Of a stretch of DNA of 55,000 nucleotides, positions 44,958-54,151 are shown piece by piece (the first letter of the stretch is position 1; each line of letters opens with the position of its first letter). The stretch spans positions 1 to 55,000 of the forward strand of contig JASLPR010000042.1 of the NCBI GenBank assembly GCA_030744875.1, read 5' to 3'. The DNA comes from Chloroflexota bacterium. Its GTDB lineage: Bacteria > Chloroflexota > UBA11872 > VXNJ01. The translations under genes and the position numbers were made by a program. The notes below the pieces were generated by a model that did no database searches, had not been told where the DNA came from, and saw only the letters and a program-made list of their open reading frames with translations.

Positions 44958-45989
44958 ATGGATGCAACGAAGGCCCGAACCGCGGCCAACGGCGAAACCC
45001 CCGTTGAGCAGCGCCTCATCTTTTTCAACCAGGCCCTGCGCGAAGCGATTGACGAAGAAATGACTCGCGACCCGACCGTCTTCGTCTATGGCGAAGAAGT
45101 CGGCGTCTGGGGCGGTAGCTACAACGTTACCCAAGGACTGCTGGACAAGTACGGCCCGCTGCGCGTCATCGACACCCCAATTTCCGAGGCCCTCATCGGC
45201 GGCGCGGCGGTCGGGGCCTCCATCACCGGCTCGCGGCCGGTCGTCGATTTCATGTACCAGGACTTCATGGGCATCGCCATGGACCAAATCGTCAACCAGG
45301 CCGCCAAGAACCGCTACATGTTCGGCGGCAAGAACGCCCTGCCAATCGTCTACCGGGCCGCCTTTGGTGCCGGCATCGGCAATGCCGCCCAGCACACCCA
45401 GAGCCTCGAAGCCTGGTTCACCCACGTGCCCGGGCTAAAGGTCGTCGCTCCCTCCAACGCCTACGACGCCAAGGGTTTGCTGAAGTCCGCCATCCGCGAC
45501 GACAACGTCGTGCTCTTTTTCGAGCACAAAGCTCTCTATCGCGAGCGCGGCGACGTGCCCGAGGGTGAGTATCTGGTTCCCCTCGGCGTTTCCGACGTTA
45601 AGCGCGCCGGCGCCAACGCCACGATCGTCAGCTACGCCCGCCAGGTGCAGTTCGCCCTGCAGGCGGCCGAGCAACTGGCCAGCGAAGGCATCGACGTCGA
45701 GGTTATCGACCTGCGGACTCTGTATCCGCTCGACATCGACCCGGTCATTGAGTCGGTCAAGAAGACCAACCGGGCCCTGGTCGTGCACGAGGCGGTTCGT
45801 TTCGGCGGATTCGGTGGCGAAGTCGCCGCGCAGATCCAGGAACTGGGCTTTGACTACCTGGACGCCCCGGTGAAACGACTCGGCGCGGTCCACGCGCCGG
45901 TGCCCTTCGCCGAGCCGCTTGAGATGGCGTCCTTCCCCAGCGTTGAATCAATCGCCCAGGGCGTTCGCGAACTCATGCAGGGTATCTAG
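44958..45989 (+). CDS. pdhB: Pyruvate/2-oxoacid dehydrogenase E1 component, beta subunit
   Basis: The 343-residue E1 beta subunit has the transketolase-like Pyr domain (FVYGEEVGVWGGSYNVTQGL, DTPISEALIGGAAVGASITG) and the C-terminal transketolase domain (VIDLRTLYPLDIDPVIESVKKT, VVHEAVRFGGFGGEVAAQIQE). It pairs with the alpha subunit as an alpha2beta2 E1. Start ATG 44958 directly follows the alpha stop. Confidence 0.94.
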   Translation: MDATKARTAANGETPVEQRLIFFNQALREAIDEEMTRDPTVFVYGEEVGVWGGSYNVTQGLLDKYGPLRVIDTPISEALIGGAAVGASITGSRPVVDFMYQDFMGIAMDQIVNQAAKNRYMFGGKNALPIVYRAAFGAGIGNAAQHTQSLEAWFTHVPGLKVVAPSNAYDAKGLLKSAIRDDNVVLFFEHKALYRERGDVPEGEYLVPLGVSDVKRAGANATIVSYARQVQFALQAAEQLASEGIDVEVIDLRTLYPLDIDPVIESVKKTNRALVVHEAVRFGGFGGEVAAQIQELGFDYLDAPVKRLGAVHAPVPFAEPLEMASFPSVESIAQGVRELMQGI

Positions 45990-46034
45990 CGAAAGACCCC
46001 GCCGAACCGGCGGCCGAGGCACGAAAGGTATTCG

Positions 46035-47435
46035 ATGGCCACGCCAGTACTCATGCCGTTAATGGGCATGACCATGGAAGAGGGAATCATCACGTCCTGG
46101 CTCGTCGCCGATGGCGACACAGTCAAGGTGGGAGATCCCGTCGCCGAGTTTGAGACCGATAAGATCAACGCCGCCATCGAGGCGCCGGCCGGCGGAATCA
46201 TTGGCGGCATCGCCGCCGCCGTCGGGGAATCCGTCAAGGTCATGGCGCCGGTCTGCTATTTGCTGGAGCCCGGCGAGTCAGCCCCCACCGGGGAGGCGCC
46301 GGCCGCGCCCGCTCCGGCAGCCGCAGCCGCACCCGCCGCTCCGCAACCCGCTGCCCCGCCCCCCATCGCGACGAATCCAACGCCGCCGCCGGCCCCCGCC
46401 GACGGCCGCGTCAAGGCAACCCCGGTCGCCCGCAAGATCGCCGCCGAGCGCGGCATCGACCTGGCCTCGGTCCAGGGTTCCGGCCCCGGCGGTCGGATCG
46501 TCGCCGAAGACCTGGACGCAGCGGCCGCGCCGGCCGTTGTCGCCGTGCCGGTGGCCATCGCTAACGCGGTCGTACAGGCCGCCGGGCGCATCAAGTCGTC
46601 GCCCTTCGCCCGCAAGCTCGCCAGTGAAGCGGGGATTGACCTCGCCGGTCTCACCGGCACTGGCCCCGGGGGCCGCATCATCGGCGCGGATGTCAACGCA
46701 GCGACCGCCGCGCCCGCTCCGTTAAGCGCACCCCCCGCCACCACCGCCACCGGTTCCAGCCTGGCGTTTACCGGAGTCCGCCGCCTCATCGCCGACCGCA
46801 TGGTCGAAAGCCTGACCACCTCGGCGCAGCTGACCTTGGTATCCGAAGCCGACGCCACGGCGTTCGTCGGCCTGCGCAGCGAGCTGGCCGCCCAGTACGA
46901 ATCGACCCTCGGGTTCCGGCTTGCCTACAACGATCTCTTCGCCCGCATCGCCACTCGCGCGCTCACCGAGCACCCCAACATGAACTCGCGGCTCGACGGC
47001 GAGCACATCATCCAGCTGCCCTACGTCAACGTCGGTCTGGCCATCGACCAGGAGGGCGGCTTGGTGGTCCCCAACATCAAGAACGCCCACCAGATGCAGC
47101 TTATCGAGCTTGCCATGGCGTTTCGGGACGTGATCGGCCGGGCCAACGACGGCCAGCTAACCCTGGACGACGTCACCGGCGGCACGTTCACCATCACCAG
47201 CCTCGGCCCGATGGACGTCGATGCCTTCACGCCGGTGCTCAACCCGCCGGAGGCCGCCATTCTCGGTATCGGGCGCATCCAGCCGAAACCGGCGGTCGTC
47301 GAAAACGAGGTCACCGTGCGGCAGTTGCTTACGCTCAGCCTCACCTTCGACCACCGTCTCAACGACGGCGCCCCGGCGGCCCGTTTCCTGCAACGGATTA
47401 AGCAGTTGATCGAGCACCCCTATTTGCTGATCTAG
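46035..47435 (+). CDS. pdhC: Dihydrolipoamide acyltransferase (E2) with two peripheral-subunit-binding domains
   Basis: The 466-residue E2 starts at ATG 46035. An N-terminal lipoyl domain carries the lipoylation lysine in EFETDKINAAIEAP (Lys43). An Ala/Pro linker follows. Two similar peripheral-subunit-binding domains are then seen: one at residues 126-162 (ATPVARKIAAERGIDLASV, GSGPGGRIVAEDL) and one at 185-222 (SSPFARKLASEAGIDLAGL, GTGPGGRIIGADV). The catalytic acyltransferase domain ends with FDHRLNDGAPAARFL (His440, Asp444). Most E2 proteins have a single binding domain. The order E1alpha-E1beta-E2 fits one transcript. Confidence 0.94.
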   Translation: MATPVLMPLMGMTMEEGIITSWLVADGDTVKVGDPVAEFETDKINAAIEAPAGGIIGGIAAAVGESVKVMAPVCYLLEPGESAPTGEAPAAPAPAAAAAPAAPQPAAPPPIATNPTPPPAPADGRVKATPVARKIAAERGIDLASVQGSGPGGRIVAEDLDAAAAPAVVAVPVAIANAVVQAAGRIKSSPFARKLASEAGIDLAGLTGTGPGGRIIGADVNAATAAPAPLSAPPATTATGSSLAFTGVRRLIADRMVESLTTSAQLTLVSEADATAFVGLRSELAAQYESTLGFRLAYNDLFARIATRALTEHPNMNSRLDGEHIIQLPYVNVGLAIDQEGGLVVPNIKNAHQMQLIELAMAFRDVIGRANDGQLTLDDVTGGTFTITSLGPMDVDAFTPVLNPPEAAILGIGRIQPKPAVVENEVTVRQLLTLSLTFDHRLNDGAPAARFLQRIKQLIEHPYLLI

Positions 47436-47598
47436 CCGGGCTCCGGCGCGCCTTCGGCGCGGGCTAGAAGACGCCGCCGTCATAGGTATAGACTTGCCGG
47501 ACAATTTCTTGGGGTTACGGAACTGCAGCCCATCGGTCAGAGCCGGCTCATTTTCCCGCGACCCGGCCGGCCGATAATGAAGACCCAGGAGGGGCACG

Positions 47599-48957
47599 AT
47601 GGCTTCAAAAGTATGGACAATGGATCGCCGCAGCCTGTCACCCGATACGGGCTTTGTGCCCCAGACGGGGACTCTTTTTGACGCGGCCGGCTTCGACAAG
47701 CTGGTAAAGCCGGGCGACCGCGTTGCGGTCAAGATTCACTGCGGCGAGTGGAACAACACCGCCTACCTGCGCCCGGTCTACGCGCGCATGATCGTCGACA
47801 AGATCAAAGAGCTCGGTGGCATCCCGTTCGTCACCGACACCTGCACCATGACGTATTCGATCCGTTCCCCCCGCTCCACTGCCCCCGACTTGATGCTCAC
47901 GGCTGAGCGCAACGGCTTCAACTCCGGCACTCTCGGCGTGCCGTTCATCGCCGCCGACGGCTACGCCGGCACCGATGACGTGGTCATCCCGCTGCCCGAG
48001 GGCTACATCCTCCAGGAAGCCTTCATCGCCAAGGCCATCGCGCTGGCCGATGTCATGATCGTCGTCACGCACTTCAAAGGGCACCCCATGGGGGTCATCG
48101 GTGGGTCCATCAAGAACCTCGGCATCGGCTGCCAATCCAAGCGCGGCAAGTTCAACGTGCACCTGGGGCGCCATCCCGAGTACGGCTTCGCCAACCAGGT
48201 CACCTACCACCCCGAGAAGGTGCCCGAGTCCTTCCTCGACCTCATTCCCGGCGCCTGCCCGCACGGTGCCTACTCCCGCAACAACGGCACCGCCGAGTGG
48301 AACCCCGCTAGGTGCGACGGCTGCCTGGGCTGCCTCGGGACCATGGTCAACTCCGGCGCCTGGGAAATGTCTACCGAGAACTTCCGTGCCTTCAACGCCG
48401 CCTGCGCCGATGGCGCGCTGGCCGTCAACAAGGCCCTCGAAGGGCGCATCGGCTACCTGAACCTGGCCCTCGACGTCTCGCCGCACTGTGACTGCGTCGG
48501 GCACGCCGATCTGCCGGTCACCCCGCACCTGGGCATCTTCTCCAGCCACGACGCCGTCGCCATCGACATGGCCTGCCTGGACAAAGCCACCCAGACCCCC
48601 GGAATGCCCGGATCGGGCGCCGAGGACTGGGGCGTCGATGGCATTGGCGACCACAAGTTCGAACTCCCCTCGCCGCTGATTCCCGAAGCCGGTGTCACCG
48701 AGGAAATCCAGCTCCACACTGGGGTAGAGAACGGACTGGGAAGTCTGGAGTACGACCTGATCGACGTCCCCGGTTCCGGTGATCCTGACGAATACGGTTT
48801 CTCCTTCGACCGCCGCCTCAGCGGCGAGAAGTTCGCCAGCCTCTACGCCAAAGAGAACCCGTTCCCGCAGGGACGCCTCGGTGGCAAGGGCTTCGACCGC
48901 AAAGACAAAGTGGATCTGGAGAAGGTCGCCGGACCGCTCCCGGTACGCGAGTCGTAA
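47599..48957 (+). CDS. DUF362 domain-containing iron-sulfur protein
   Basis: The 452-residue protein from ATG 47599 (AGGAGGGG ribosome site) matches the DUF362 family: RVAVKIHCGEWNNTAYLRPVYAR, TDTCTMTYSIRSP, VVTHFKGHPMGVIGGSIKNLGIG. It has a cysteine set typical of a 4Fe-4S insert (NPARCDGCLGCLG, with further Cys in PGACPHG and SPHCDCVGH). The family function is not established, although redox roles are proposed. Its place between the E2 and E3 genes of the dehydrogenase cluster is unusual and suggests a redox link. It is followed by a hairpin and a small gene. Confidence 0.85.
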   Translation: MASKVWTMDRRSLSPDTGFVPQTGTLFDAAGFDKLVKPGDRVAVKIHCGEWNNTAYLRPVYARMIVDKIKELGGIPFVTDTCTMTYSIRSPRSTAPDLMLTAERNGFNSGTLGVPFIAADGYAGTDDVVIPLPEGYILQEAFIAKAIALADVMIVVTHFKGHPMGVIGGSIKNLGIGCQSKRGKFNVHLGRHPEYGFANQVTYHPEKVPESFLDLIPGACPHGAYSRNNGTAEWNPARCDGCLGCLGTMVNSGAWEMSTENFRAFNAACADGALAVNKALEGRIGYLNLALDVSPHCDCVGHADLPVTPHLGIFSSHDAVAIDMACLDKATQTPGMPGSGAEDWGVDGIGDHKFELPSPLIPEAGVTEEIQLHTGVENGLGSLEYDLIDVPGSGDPDEYGFSFDRRLSGEKFASLYAKENPFPQGRLGGKGFDRKDKVDLEKVAGPLPVRES

Positions 48958-48979
48958 CCGCTACAAACGAAACGCGGCT

Positions 48980-49012
48980 GTCGCCGCGCCGGCTCCCGGT
49001 CGGCGCGGCGAC
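48980..49012 (+). repeat. Perfect 12-bp inverted repeat between DUF362 and the small gene
   Basis: GTCGCCGCGCCG (48980-48991) and CGGCGCGGCGAC (49001-49012) form a very stable hairpin with a 9-base loop, 22 bases after the DUF362 stop. No U-tract follows, so it may be an mRNA-stabilising or processing element, or a weak terminator, in the middle of the operon. Confidence 0.6.
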
Positions 49013-49059
49013 ATTCCGCATGACGCGGCAACAGAGTTGCCAGAAAGTCGGGACCGCAT

Positions 49060-49371
49060 ATGAGTAGGGGCCAGGATCAACTGCAAGAGGCGGCCGACAA
49101 CTGTGCCGCGGCCGCCGCATCGGCGGTCTCCGCCGATGCCACCGGCGGTCGGTTGAAGCAGATCGAAGCCACCATCCTGGAACTGAAGGGGTCCACCTTC
49201 GCTAAGAGCGGGCTCAGCGTACCCCTGACCGCCGGCATCGGCCGGGCCGCCAAAGCCGCGCTCGAGGCCGTCGGCGCCGACGGCGTTGACGAAAAGGTAG
49301 ATGCCCTGGAGAAGGCGGTCGAAGGCTTCAGCGGCAAGGCCGGCGGCGCCGGCGGTATTGCCATCACCTGA
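49060..49371 (+). CDS. Small Ala/Gly-rich protein of unknown function
   Basis: The 103-residue product starts at ATG 49060. It is rich in Ala and Gly, with helical segments (GGRLKQIEATILELKGSTF, GIGRAAKAALEAVGADG, DALEKAVEGFSGK). No signal peptide, membrane helix or cysteine motif is visible apart from one early Cys. I do not recognise a family. Location between DUF362 and E3 genes on the same strand suggests a role linked to that complex, but nothing in the sequence proves it. Confidence 0.62.
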   Translation: MSRGQDQLQEAADNCAAAAASAVSADATGGRLKQIEATILELKGSTFAKSGLSVPLTAGIGRAAKAALEAVGADGVDEKVDALEKAVEGFSGKAGGAGGIAIT

Positions 49372-49403
49372 ACCCCGACCACAACCCAGGAGAGTCCCCA
49401 CCC

Positions 49404-50804
49404 GTGGCCATTCAAACCGACGTTTGCGTAATTGGATCCGGCCCCGGCGGATACATCAGTGCCATTCGCGCCGCCCGTTTGGGACTTGGCGTGGTCGTCG
49501 TCGAGGCCGACCGGCTCGGCGGGGTCTGCACCAACACCGGCTGCATCCCCACGAAGGCGTTACTGCGCAGCGCTGAGGTCTTTCGGCTGGCCGGTGACGC
49601 TGCTTCCTACGGTGTGCAGGCCTCCGATGTCGGGATCGATTTCCCGGCCATGATGAAGCGTAAAGACCGCATCACCGGCGGACTGTCGCGGGGAATCGGC
49701 GCGCTCCTAAGAGACGCCGGTGTCCAGGTCGTGAACGGCTGGGGCCGCCTCGTCGGGCCGGGCACGGTCGAGGTCCTCGGCGAGGATTCGACTGAAATGA
49801 TCACAGCCTTAAGCATCATCATCGCCACCGGATCCTCGGCGGCGATCCCGCTGATACCCGGGATGGACGCCTCCGGCGTCATCACCAGCGACGGCGCCCT
49901 GCAACTCGAAGTAGTCCCGGCATCCCTGGCCGTGGTCGGCGCCGGCGCGGTCGGCGTTGAATGGGCCAGCCTCTTTTCCACCCTCGGGTCGGAGGTGACG
50001 GTCGTTGAGATGCTCGATCGACTGGTCCCCAACGAAGACGCCGAGATCTCCGAACTCTTGCGCAAGTCGTTTGTCGGCAGCGGGATCGGCGTTAGGGTCG
50101 GCACCGCCGTTCAGCAGATCACGGGCAGCCCCGGGGCGATGCGGGTGGACGTCAGCGCCGACGGTGTGGTGGAGACGCTTGAGTGCGCCACCGTCCTCAA
50201 CGCCACCGGGCGCCGCTCGAATACGCGCGAACTCGGCCTTGAAGCGGTCGGCGTTACCACCGAGCGCGGCGCGATCCCGGTGGACGAGGGGATGCGCACC
50301 AACGTGGCCAACATCTACGCCATCGGCGACGTAACCGGCCGCGCGATGCTGGCTCACGTCGCGTCGCACCAGGGCGTCGTCGCGGCCGAGAACATCGCTG
50401 GCGGGAGCCAGGAAATGGACTACCGCGCCATCCCTGCCGCCACGTTCTCTCACCCCGAAATCGCCAGCGTTGGGCTCACCGAAGAGCAGGCGGCCGCCGA
50501 GCACGGCGGCGCCATCGTCGGGCGGTTCAGCTACATGGCCAGCGGCCGCGCCCGCAGCTACGGCGATACCGAGGGCCTGCTCAAGGTGATCGCCGAGCCC
50601 CGCTACCAGGCGGTTGTCGGCATGCACATCATCGGCGTCGCCGCTTCCGAGATGATCGCCGAGGGCGCCCTGGCAATCCACCTTGAGGCCACCCTCGACG
50701 ACCTCCGCCACGTGGTGCATGCCCATCCGACATTTCCGGAACTCACCGGGGAGGCCGCCTGGGAGGCCATCGGGCAACCGCTCAACACCCTCGTTCGGAA
50801 GTAG
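49404..50804 (+). CDS. lpdA: Dihydrolipoyl dehydrogenase (E3)
   Basis: The 466-residue flavoprotein starts at GTG 49404. FAD binding is shown by VCVIGSGPGGYISAIRAARLG and the redox disulfide by GGVCTNTGCIPTKALL (Cys42, Cys47). NAD binding is at LAVVGAGAVGVEWASLFSTLG, and the second FAD site at IYAIGDVTGRAMLAHVA. The catalytic His/Glu pair is in VVHAHPTFPELTGE (His441, Glu446). It reoxidises the lipoyl arm of the complex. It closes the lipB-lipA-E1-E2-E3 block. Confidence 0.96.
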   Translation: MAIQTDVCVIGSGPGGYISAIRAARLGLGVVVVEADRLGGVCTNTGCIPTKALLRSAEVFRLAGDAASYGVQASDVGIDFPAMMKRKDRITGGLSRGIGALLRDAGVQVVNGWGRLVGPGTVEVLGEDSTEMITALSIIIATGSSAAIPLIPGMDASGVITSDGALQLEVVPASLAVVGAGAVGVEWASLFSTLGSEVTVVEMLDRLVPNEDAEISELLRKSFVGSGIGVRVGTAVQQITGSPGAMRVDVSADGVVETLECATVLNATGRRSNTRELGLEAVGVTTERGAIPVDEGMRTNVANIYAIGDVTGRAMLAHVASHQGVVAAENIAGGSQEMDYRAIPAATFSHPEIASVGLTEEQAAAEHGGAIVGRFSYMASGRARSYGDTEGLLKVIAEPRYQAVVGMHIIGVAASEMIAEGALAIHLEATLDDLRHVVHAHPTFPELTGEAAWEAIGQPLNTLVRK

Positions 50805-50840
50805 CCGCTCCCCGACTCGGCTTCGCTCCCCGCCACCGGC

Positions 50841-52118
50841 TCACCCGGTGGGCAGCGTGCCCTCATAGCTGTAGGTTACAGAGTTGCCGTAGACATCCGT
50901 GACCACCACCGTCACCGTGCCCGGATGCGAGGTGTCCTCGCCGCAGGGCGGATGTGGGTGGGTCCAGGTCGCGGTGGTCCCGAGCCCGGCAAAGGTCCCG
51001 CAGGCGTCGGCGCTGCGCCCCCAGGTGTAGGTCAGCGTGTCACCGTCCGGGTCGTTCGCCGCCACCGTGTAGACCGTCTCCGGCGGATTCAAGACCGCCG
51101 TGAATTTGTCGATCACCGGTGGCGCGTTCGCGGTCATCCCGGTCGCGGTTACCAATCCCACGGTCACCGCGGTCACCAGCGTGCAATCGGTCTTGAAGGT
51201 GCTCGACTGGAGCAACGGATTGGCGCGGTAGTCGGCGTTGTTCCAGACCTTCACCGTAAAGGTGTGCTCGCTGGTGGGTGCCTGTAGGTCGATGAAGATG
51301 CTCGGCTCGGTCGAGGCGATCGGGCCCGAGTCATAGATTTCTTCGCCGTCCACATCAATCGTCAGCCGAGTCACCCGCCGATCGGTGTCATTGCGGGTCT
51401 TCGCCTCCGCGCCGATGCGCACGTTACAGCCCTGCACGTCGTACACCCCGCCGCTGATCAGGCTGGTGCTGCCGGCCGGCGTTGGGCTGGGCGTGGGCGT
51501 CGGCGTGATGGTCGGGGTCGGCGTAATTGTCGGTGTCGGTGATGGCGTGTTGGTTGGCGTTGGAACGTGCGTCGGGGTCGGGGTGGGAGTAGGTGTCGGC
51601 GGGCGGTCGATGCGAAACACCACCCGCGCCCCGGCGCCCCAGAGCACGAAATTGGTACTCAGCAGTTTCCCCGGGTCACAGCTCGGCAGACCGGAGATCG
51701 TCGAGCAGATGAAATCCGCCAGGTTCCGTCCATCCAACGGAACCGGCGAAAACTCGATAAACCAGCGGCGAAGGTCGAAGTTGGTCGAGAGCCGCCCGGT
51801 GGCCGTCGCGGTGCGTCCGTGGGTGAGTGACGGTCGCTCGCATGAACCGGTACTCGGTGCCGATGTCGGGACTCGAGCGATACACCAGCGAGACGCCGCT
51901 GGCGTCGGTCGTATCCGTGTAGTCGAGGGCGACCTGACTGTTGTTGCTGATGATCTCGTAGTGGACCCGGGCCCGGAAACCGGCCGGAGGGAGCCGTCGG
52001 GCAGTTCTTCCTCGATCTGCGTCCCGGTGAGCAACTGCCCCAGGTCGCTGCTGCCGCACGCCGTCAGCACCGCCAGCCCGATGGTCGCCAGCAAAAGCAG
52101 CAACAAGCGTCTGTACAA
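50841..52118 (-). CDS. Lipoprotein with Pro-Thr linker; contains a compensated double frameshift
   Basis: The open frame from 52118 encodes 425 residues with a lipobox (GLAVLTAC) and an extensive TPTPTP linker. C-terminal beta-type segments follow ([36 protein letters not shown]), resembling PKD/cadherin-like repeats. Between about 51830 and 51980 the residues in this frame look random ([18 protein letters not shown]), whereas the next frame reads convincingly: [21 protein letters not shown] and [19 protein letters not shown] one-base loss near 51975-51990 and a one-base gain near 51815-51835 would explain this. About 50 residues are therefore scrambled, and the surface domain may be non-functional or the sequence may hold errors. 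Function unknown. Confidence 0.72.
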   Translation of the reverse strand: MYRRLLLLLLATIGLAVLTACGSSDLGQLLTGTQIEEELPDGSLRPVSGPGSTTRSSATTVRSPSTTRIRPTPAASRWCIARVPTSAPSTGSCERPSLTHGRTATATGRLSTNFDLRRWFIEFSPVPLDGRNLADFICSTISGLPSCDPGKLLSTNFVLWGAGARVVFRIDRPPTPTPTPTPTHVPTPTNTPSPTPTITPTPTITPTPTPSPTPAGSTSLISGGVYDVQGCNVRIGAEAKTRNDTDRRVTRLTIDVDGEEIYDSGPIASTEPSIFIDLQAPTSEHTFTVKVWNNADYRANPLLQSSTFKTDCTLVTAVTVGLVTATGMTANAPPVIDKFTAVLNPPETVYTVAANDPDGDTLTYTWGRSADACGTFAGLGTTATWTHPHPPCGEDTSHPGTVTVVVTDVYGNSVTYSYEGTLPTG

Positions 52119-52234
52119 GACTCGCCCCCGAATCGGTCGTTTCCCCGCCCGCCGCCGCCGCCGCGCCCCGCCGGCTGATAGCGGCGCACTATACTCCGGC
52201 GGTAACCGGCGAGAGTGCGTGGATTGGGGATCAG

Positions 52235-52666
52235 ATGGGCACCAGGCTTCAGGGAAAGGTTGCGGTGGTCACCGGCGGATCGCGCGGCATCGGGCGCGGG
52301 ATCGTGGAGTGCATGGCCGGTGAGGGCGCGAAGCTCGTGGTCAACTATCACGTCGATGTCGCCGCCGCGCAGGCCGCCGTCGACGGAATCCTCTCAGCCG
52401 GTGGAGAAGCCGTGGCGGTCGCCCTTGGCGAGCACGGCATCACCTGCAACTGCGTCGCCCCGGGCACTATTCGGACGGACCTGAACAGGGAAGACCTATC
52501 CGACCCGGCCAAGAACGAATGCATGGAGCAGCGGACCGCCGTGAAGCACCTCGGCGATCCCCCGGACATCGGCCACGCCGCCGTGTTCTTGGCCACCGAC
52601 GAGGCGGCCTACATCACCGGCGAGACAATCCTTATAGACGGCGGGGCCCTCGTAAACTTCCAGTAG
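52235..52666 (+). CDS. Short-chain dehydrogenase with in-frame internal deletion
   Basis: Only 143 residues are encoded instead of the usual ~250. The N-terminus is a normal SDR nucleotide-binding region ([17 protein letters not shown] ... VNYHVD). The C-terminus is normal too ([41 protein letters not shown]). The middle, including the NNAG strand, catalytic Ser and Tyr-x3-Lys, is missing, with the junction near 52420 ([10 protein letters not shown]). The frame is preserved and there is a GGGGA ribosome site before ATG 52235. It cannot work as a reductase in this form; it may be a decaying gene or a regulatory remnant. Confidence 0.75.
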   Translation: MGTRLQGKVAVVTGGSRGIGRGIVECMAGEGAKLVVNYHVDVAAAQAAVDGILSAGGEAVAVALGEHGITCNCVAPGTIRTDLNREDLSDPAKNECMEQRTAVKHLGDPPDIGHAAVFLATDEAAYITGETILIDGGALVNFQ

Positions 52667-52711
52667 GAGCCGGCGCGTGTCGCCATTGGAATTCCGGACG
52701 GGCAAAACCAA

Positions 52712-54151
52712 ATGAGAACCGCCGCGATGCTCTTTCTGCTGGCCGCCGCGATCTATATGTTCTCCACCGGCGCCCATGCCTACAGCGTCGACGAAATCAC
52801 CAACTACGCCTCGGCACGGGCCCTCGTGCAGACCGGCACGCCCGACCTCCGATCGCAGATCGACGTCCCCTTCCCCACCAGCCAGCTGCTTAAGGTCGAG
52901 CATCCCGACGAGCCGCGTGTGACCGGCCGCTACGGCCTGCTGTCTTGGCTGGCCCTGGTCCCCGCCTACGCCATCGCGGCCGCCGTCAGCCCCGATCCGG
53001 TGCCAGTCGGCCCCACCTTTCCCGAGGTCAGCCATGTCCTGCCGCTGACCGGCCTGCTCTTCAACCCGGTCATCGCCGCCGTGCTGGTCGCGCTCACCTA
53101 CCTGCTGGCGCGGAGCCTGGGCCTATCCCGCGCCGCCGGCCTCGCTGTCGCCGCCATCACCGGGCTGGCCCGCCCGGGGTGGGTCTATGCCAAGACCCTG
53201 TCGAGCGTTCCGCTGGCGGCGACTCTCCTGCTGGCGGCGCTGCTCGCGTTGACCGGGCGGCGCGGTGGGACGGGCCGGCTCGCCGCGATCCTGTCAGGGC
53301 TCTTGGCGGGACTGGCCACCGCCACCCGGTCCGAATACGCCATGTTCGCCCCGATCCTGCTGTTCGCCGCGCTCGCGTCCCGGCCCGGCCGGGGCCGGGT
53401 CGCCGTCGGCGGCCTGTGGGTGCTCGCCTGGGTCGCTGTCGTCGTCCCCGGCGTCGGCCTTTACAACCTCTATCGCGCCGGCTCCATGATTGATTTCGGC
53501 TATCCGGGTCAGACCTTCCTCTGGGCCACCGATCGGGCCCATATTGGGCTCTACGGGGTCCTAGCCAGCCCCGGATTCGGTCTGTTCGTCTATATGCCAG
53601 CCGCCGTTCTGGGGCTCTGGGGACTCCTCACCGGCGCCGGCGAGCGGTGGGCGCGCTGGGCCATGGCCGTCGCCGCGTTCACGGCCATCCTTATCTACGG
53701 AACATTCAACGATTGGGAAGGTGGGGTCTCCTGGGGGCCGCGGTATCTCACCGGGGTGGTGCCGCTGTTGGCGGTTGGGGTCGGTTGCCTGCTTTCCGGC
53801 GGAGCGATCTCGCGTGCAGCCCGCTTCAGCGCCGGGGTCCTCATCGCCTGGGGATTCGGCGTCGCCGCGCTCGGCGTGCTCTTCGACTACCAGCGCGGCT
53901 GGCGCAATCTCTGGGATGTCGGCGCGCGACCCGAGCAGATCGTCTGGGATCCGCATTTCTCCCCCATCGGCGCCCACCTACGGCTGCTGCGGCAGTGGCT
54001 CGACGGGGTGATCGAGCCGGACACCTACCTGGGATGGCTACTGGGCGTCTGGACGGTGCCTGCGCTGGCGGGGGCGGTGACCCTGGTGCTTGTCGCGGCG
54101 GTCGTGTCCGCCACCCGCTTTGGCCTGCGCGGGGTCAACCGCATCGGCTAG
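52712..54151 (+). CDS. Polytopic membrane protein, GT-C glycosyltransferase-like
   Basis: The 479-residue protein starts at ATG 52712 and has roughly ten membrane helices. An acidic motif follows the first helix (AYSVDEITNYASARALVQTG), as in lipid-linked-sugar glycosyltransferases of the GT-C fold. Conserved-looking segments include GLARPGWVYAKTLSS, GLATATRSEYAMFAP and GGVSWGPRYLTGVVPLLAVG, typical of the DUF2029/ArnT-type group. Donor and acceptor are unknown. It is 45 bases after the truncated dehydrogenase. The next feature on the same strand is the rRNA promoter. Confidence 0.7.
   Translation: MRTAAMLFLLAAAIYMFSTGAHAYSVDEITNYASARALVQTGTPDLRSQIDVPFPTSQLLKVEHPDEPRVTGRYGLLSWLALVPAYAIAAAVSPDPVPVGPTFPEVSHVLPLTGLLFNPVIAAVLVALTYLLARSLGLSRAAGLAVAAITGLARPGWVYAKTLSSVPLAATLLLAALLALTGRRGGTGRLAAILSGLLAGLATATRSEYAMFAPILLFAALASRPGRGRVAVGGLWVLAWVAVVVPGVGLYNLYRAGSMIDFGYPGQTFLWATDRAHIGLYGVLASPGFGLFVYMPAAVLGLWGLLTGAGERWARWAMAVAAFTAILIYGTFNDWEGGVSWGPRYLTGVVPLLAVGVGCLLSGGAISRAARFSAGVLIAWGFGVAALGVLFDYQRGWRNLWDVGARPEQIVWDPHFSPIGAHLRLLRQWLDGVIEPDTYLGWLLGVWTVPALAGAVTLVLVAAVVSATRFGLRGVNRIG

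Noticed and set aside
51480-51610. Short tandem repeat array
   Set aside because: It encodes the Thr-Pro linker of the lipoprotein; the repeat is a consequence of the peptide sequence.
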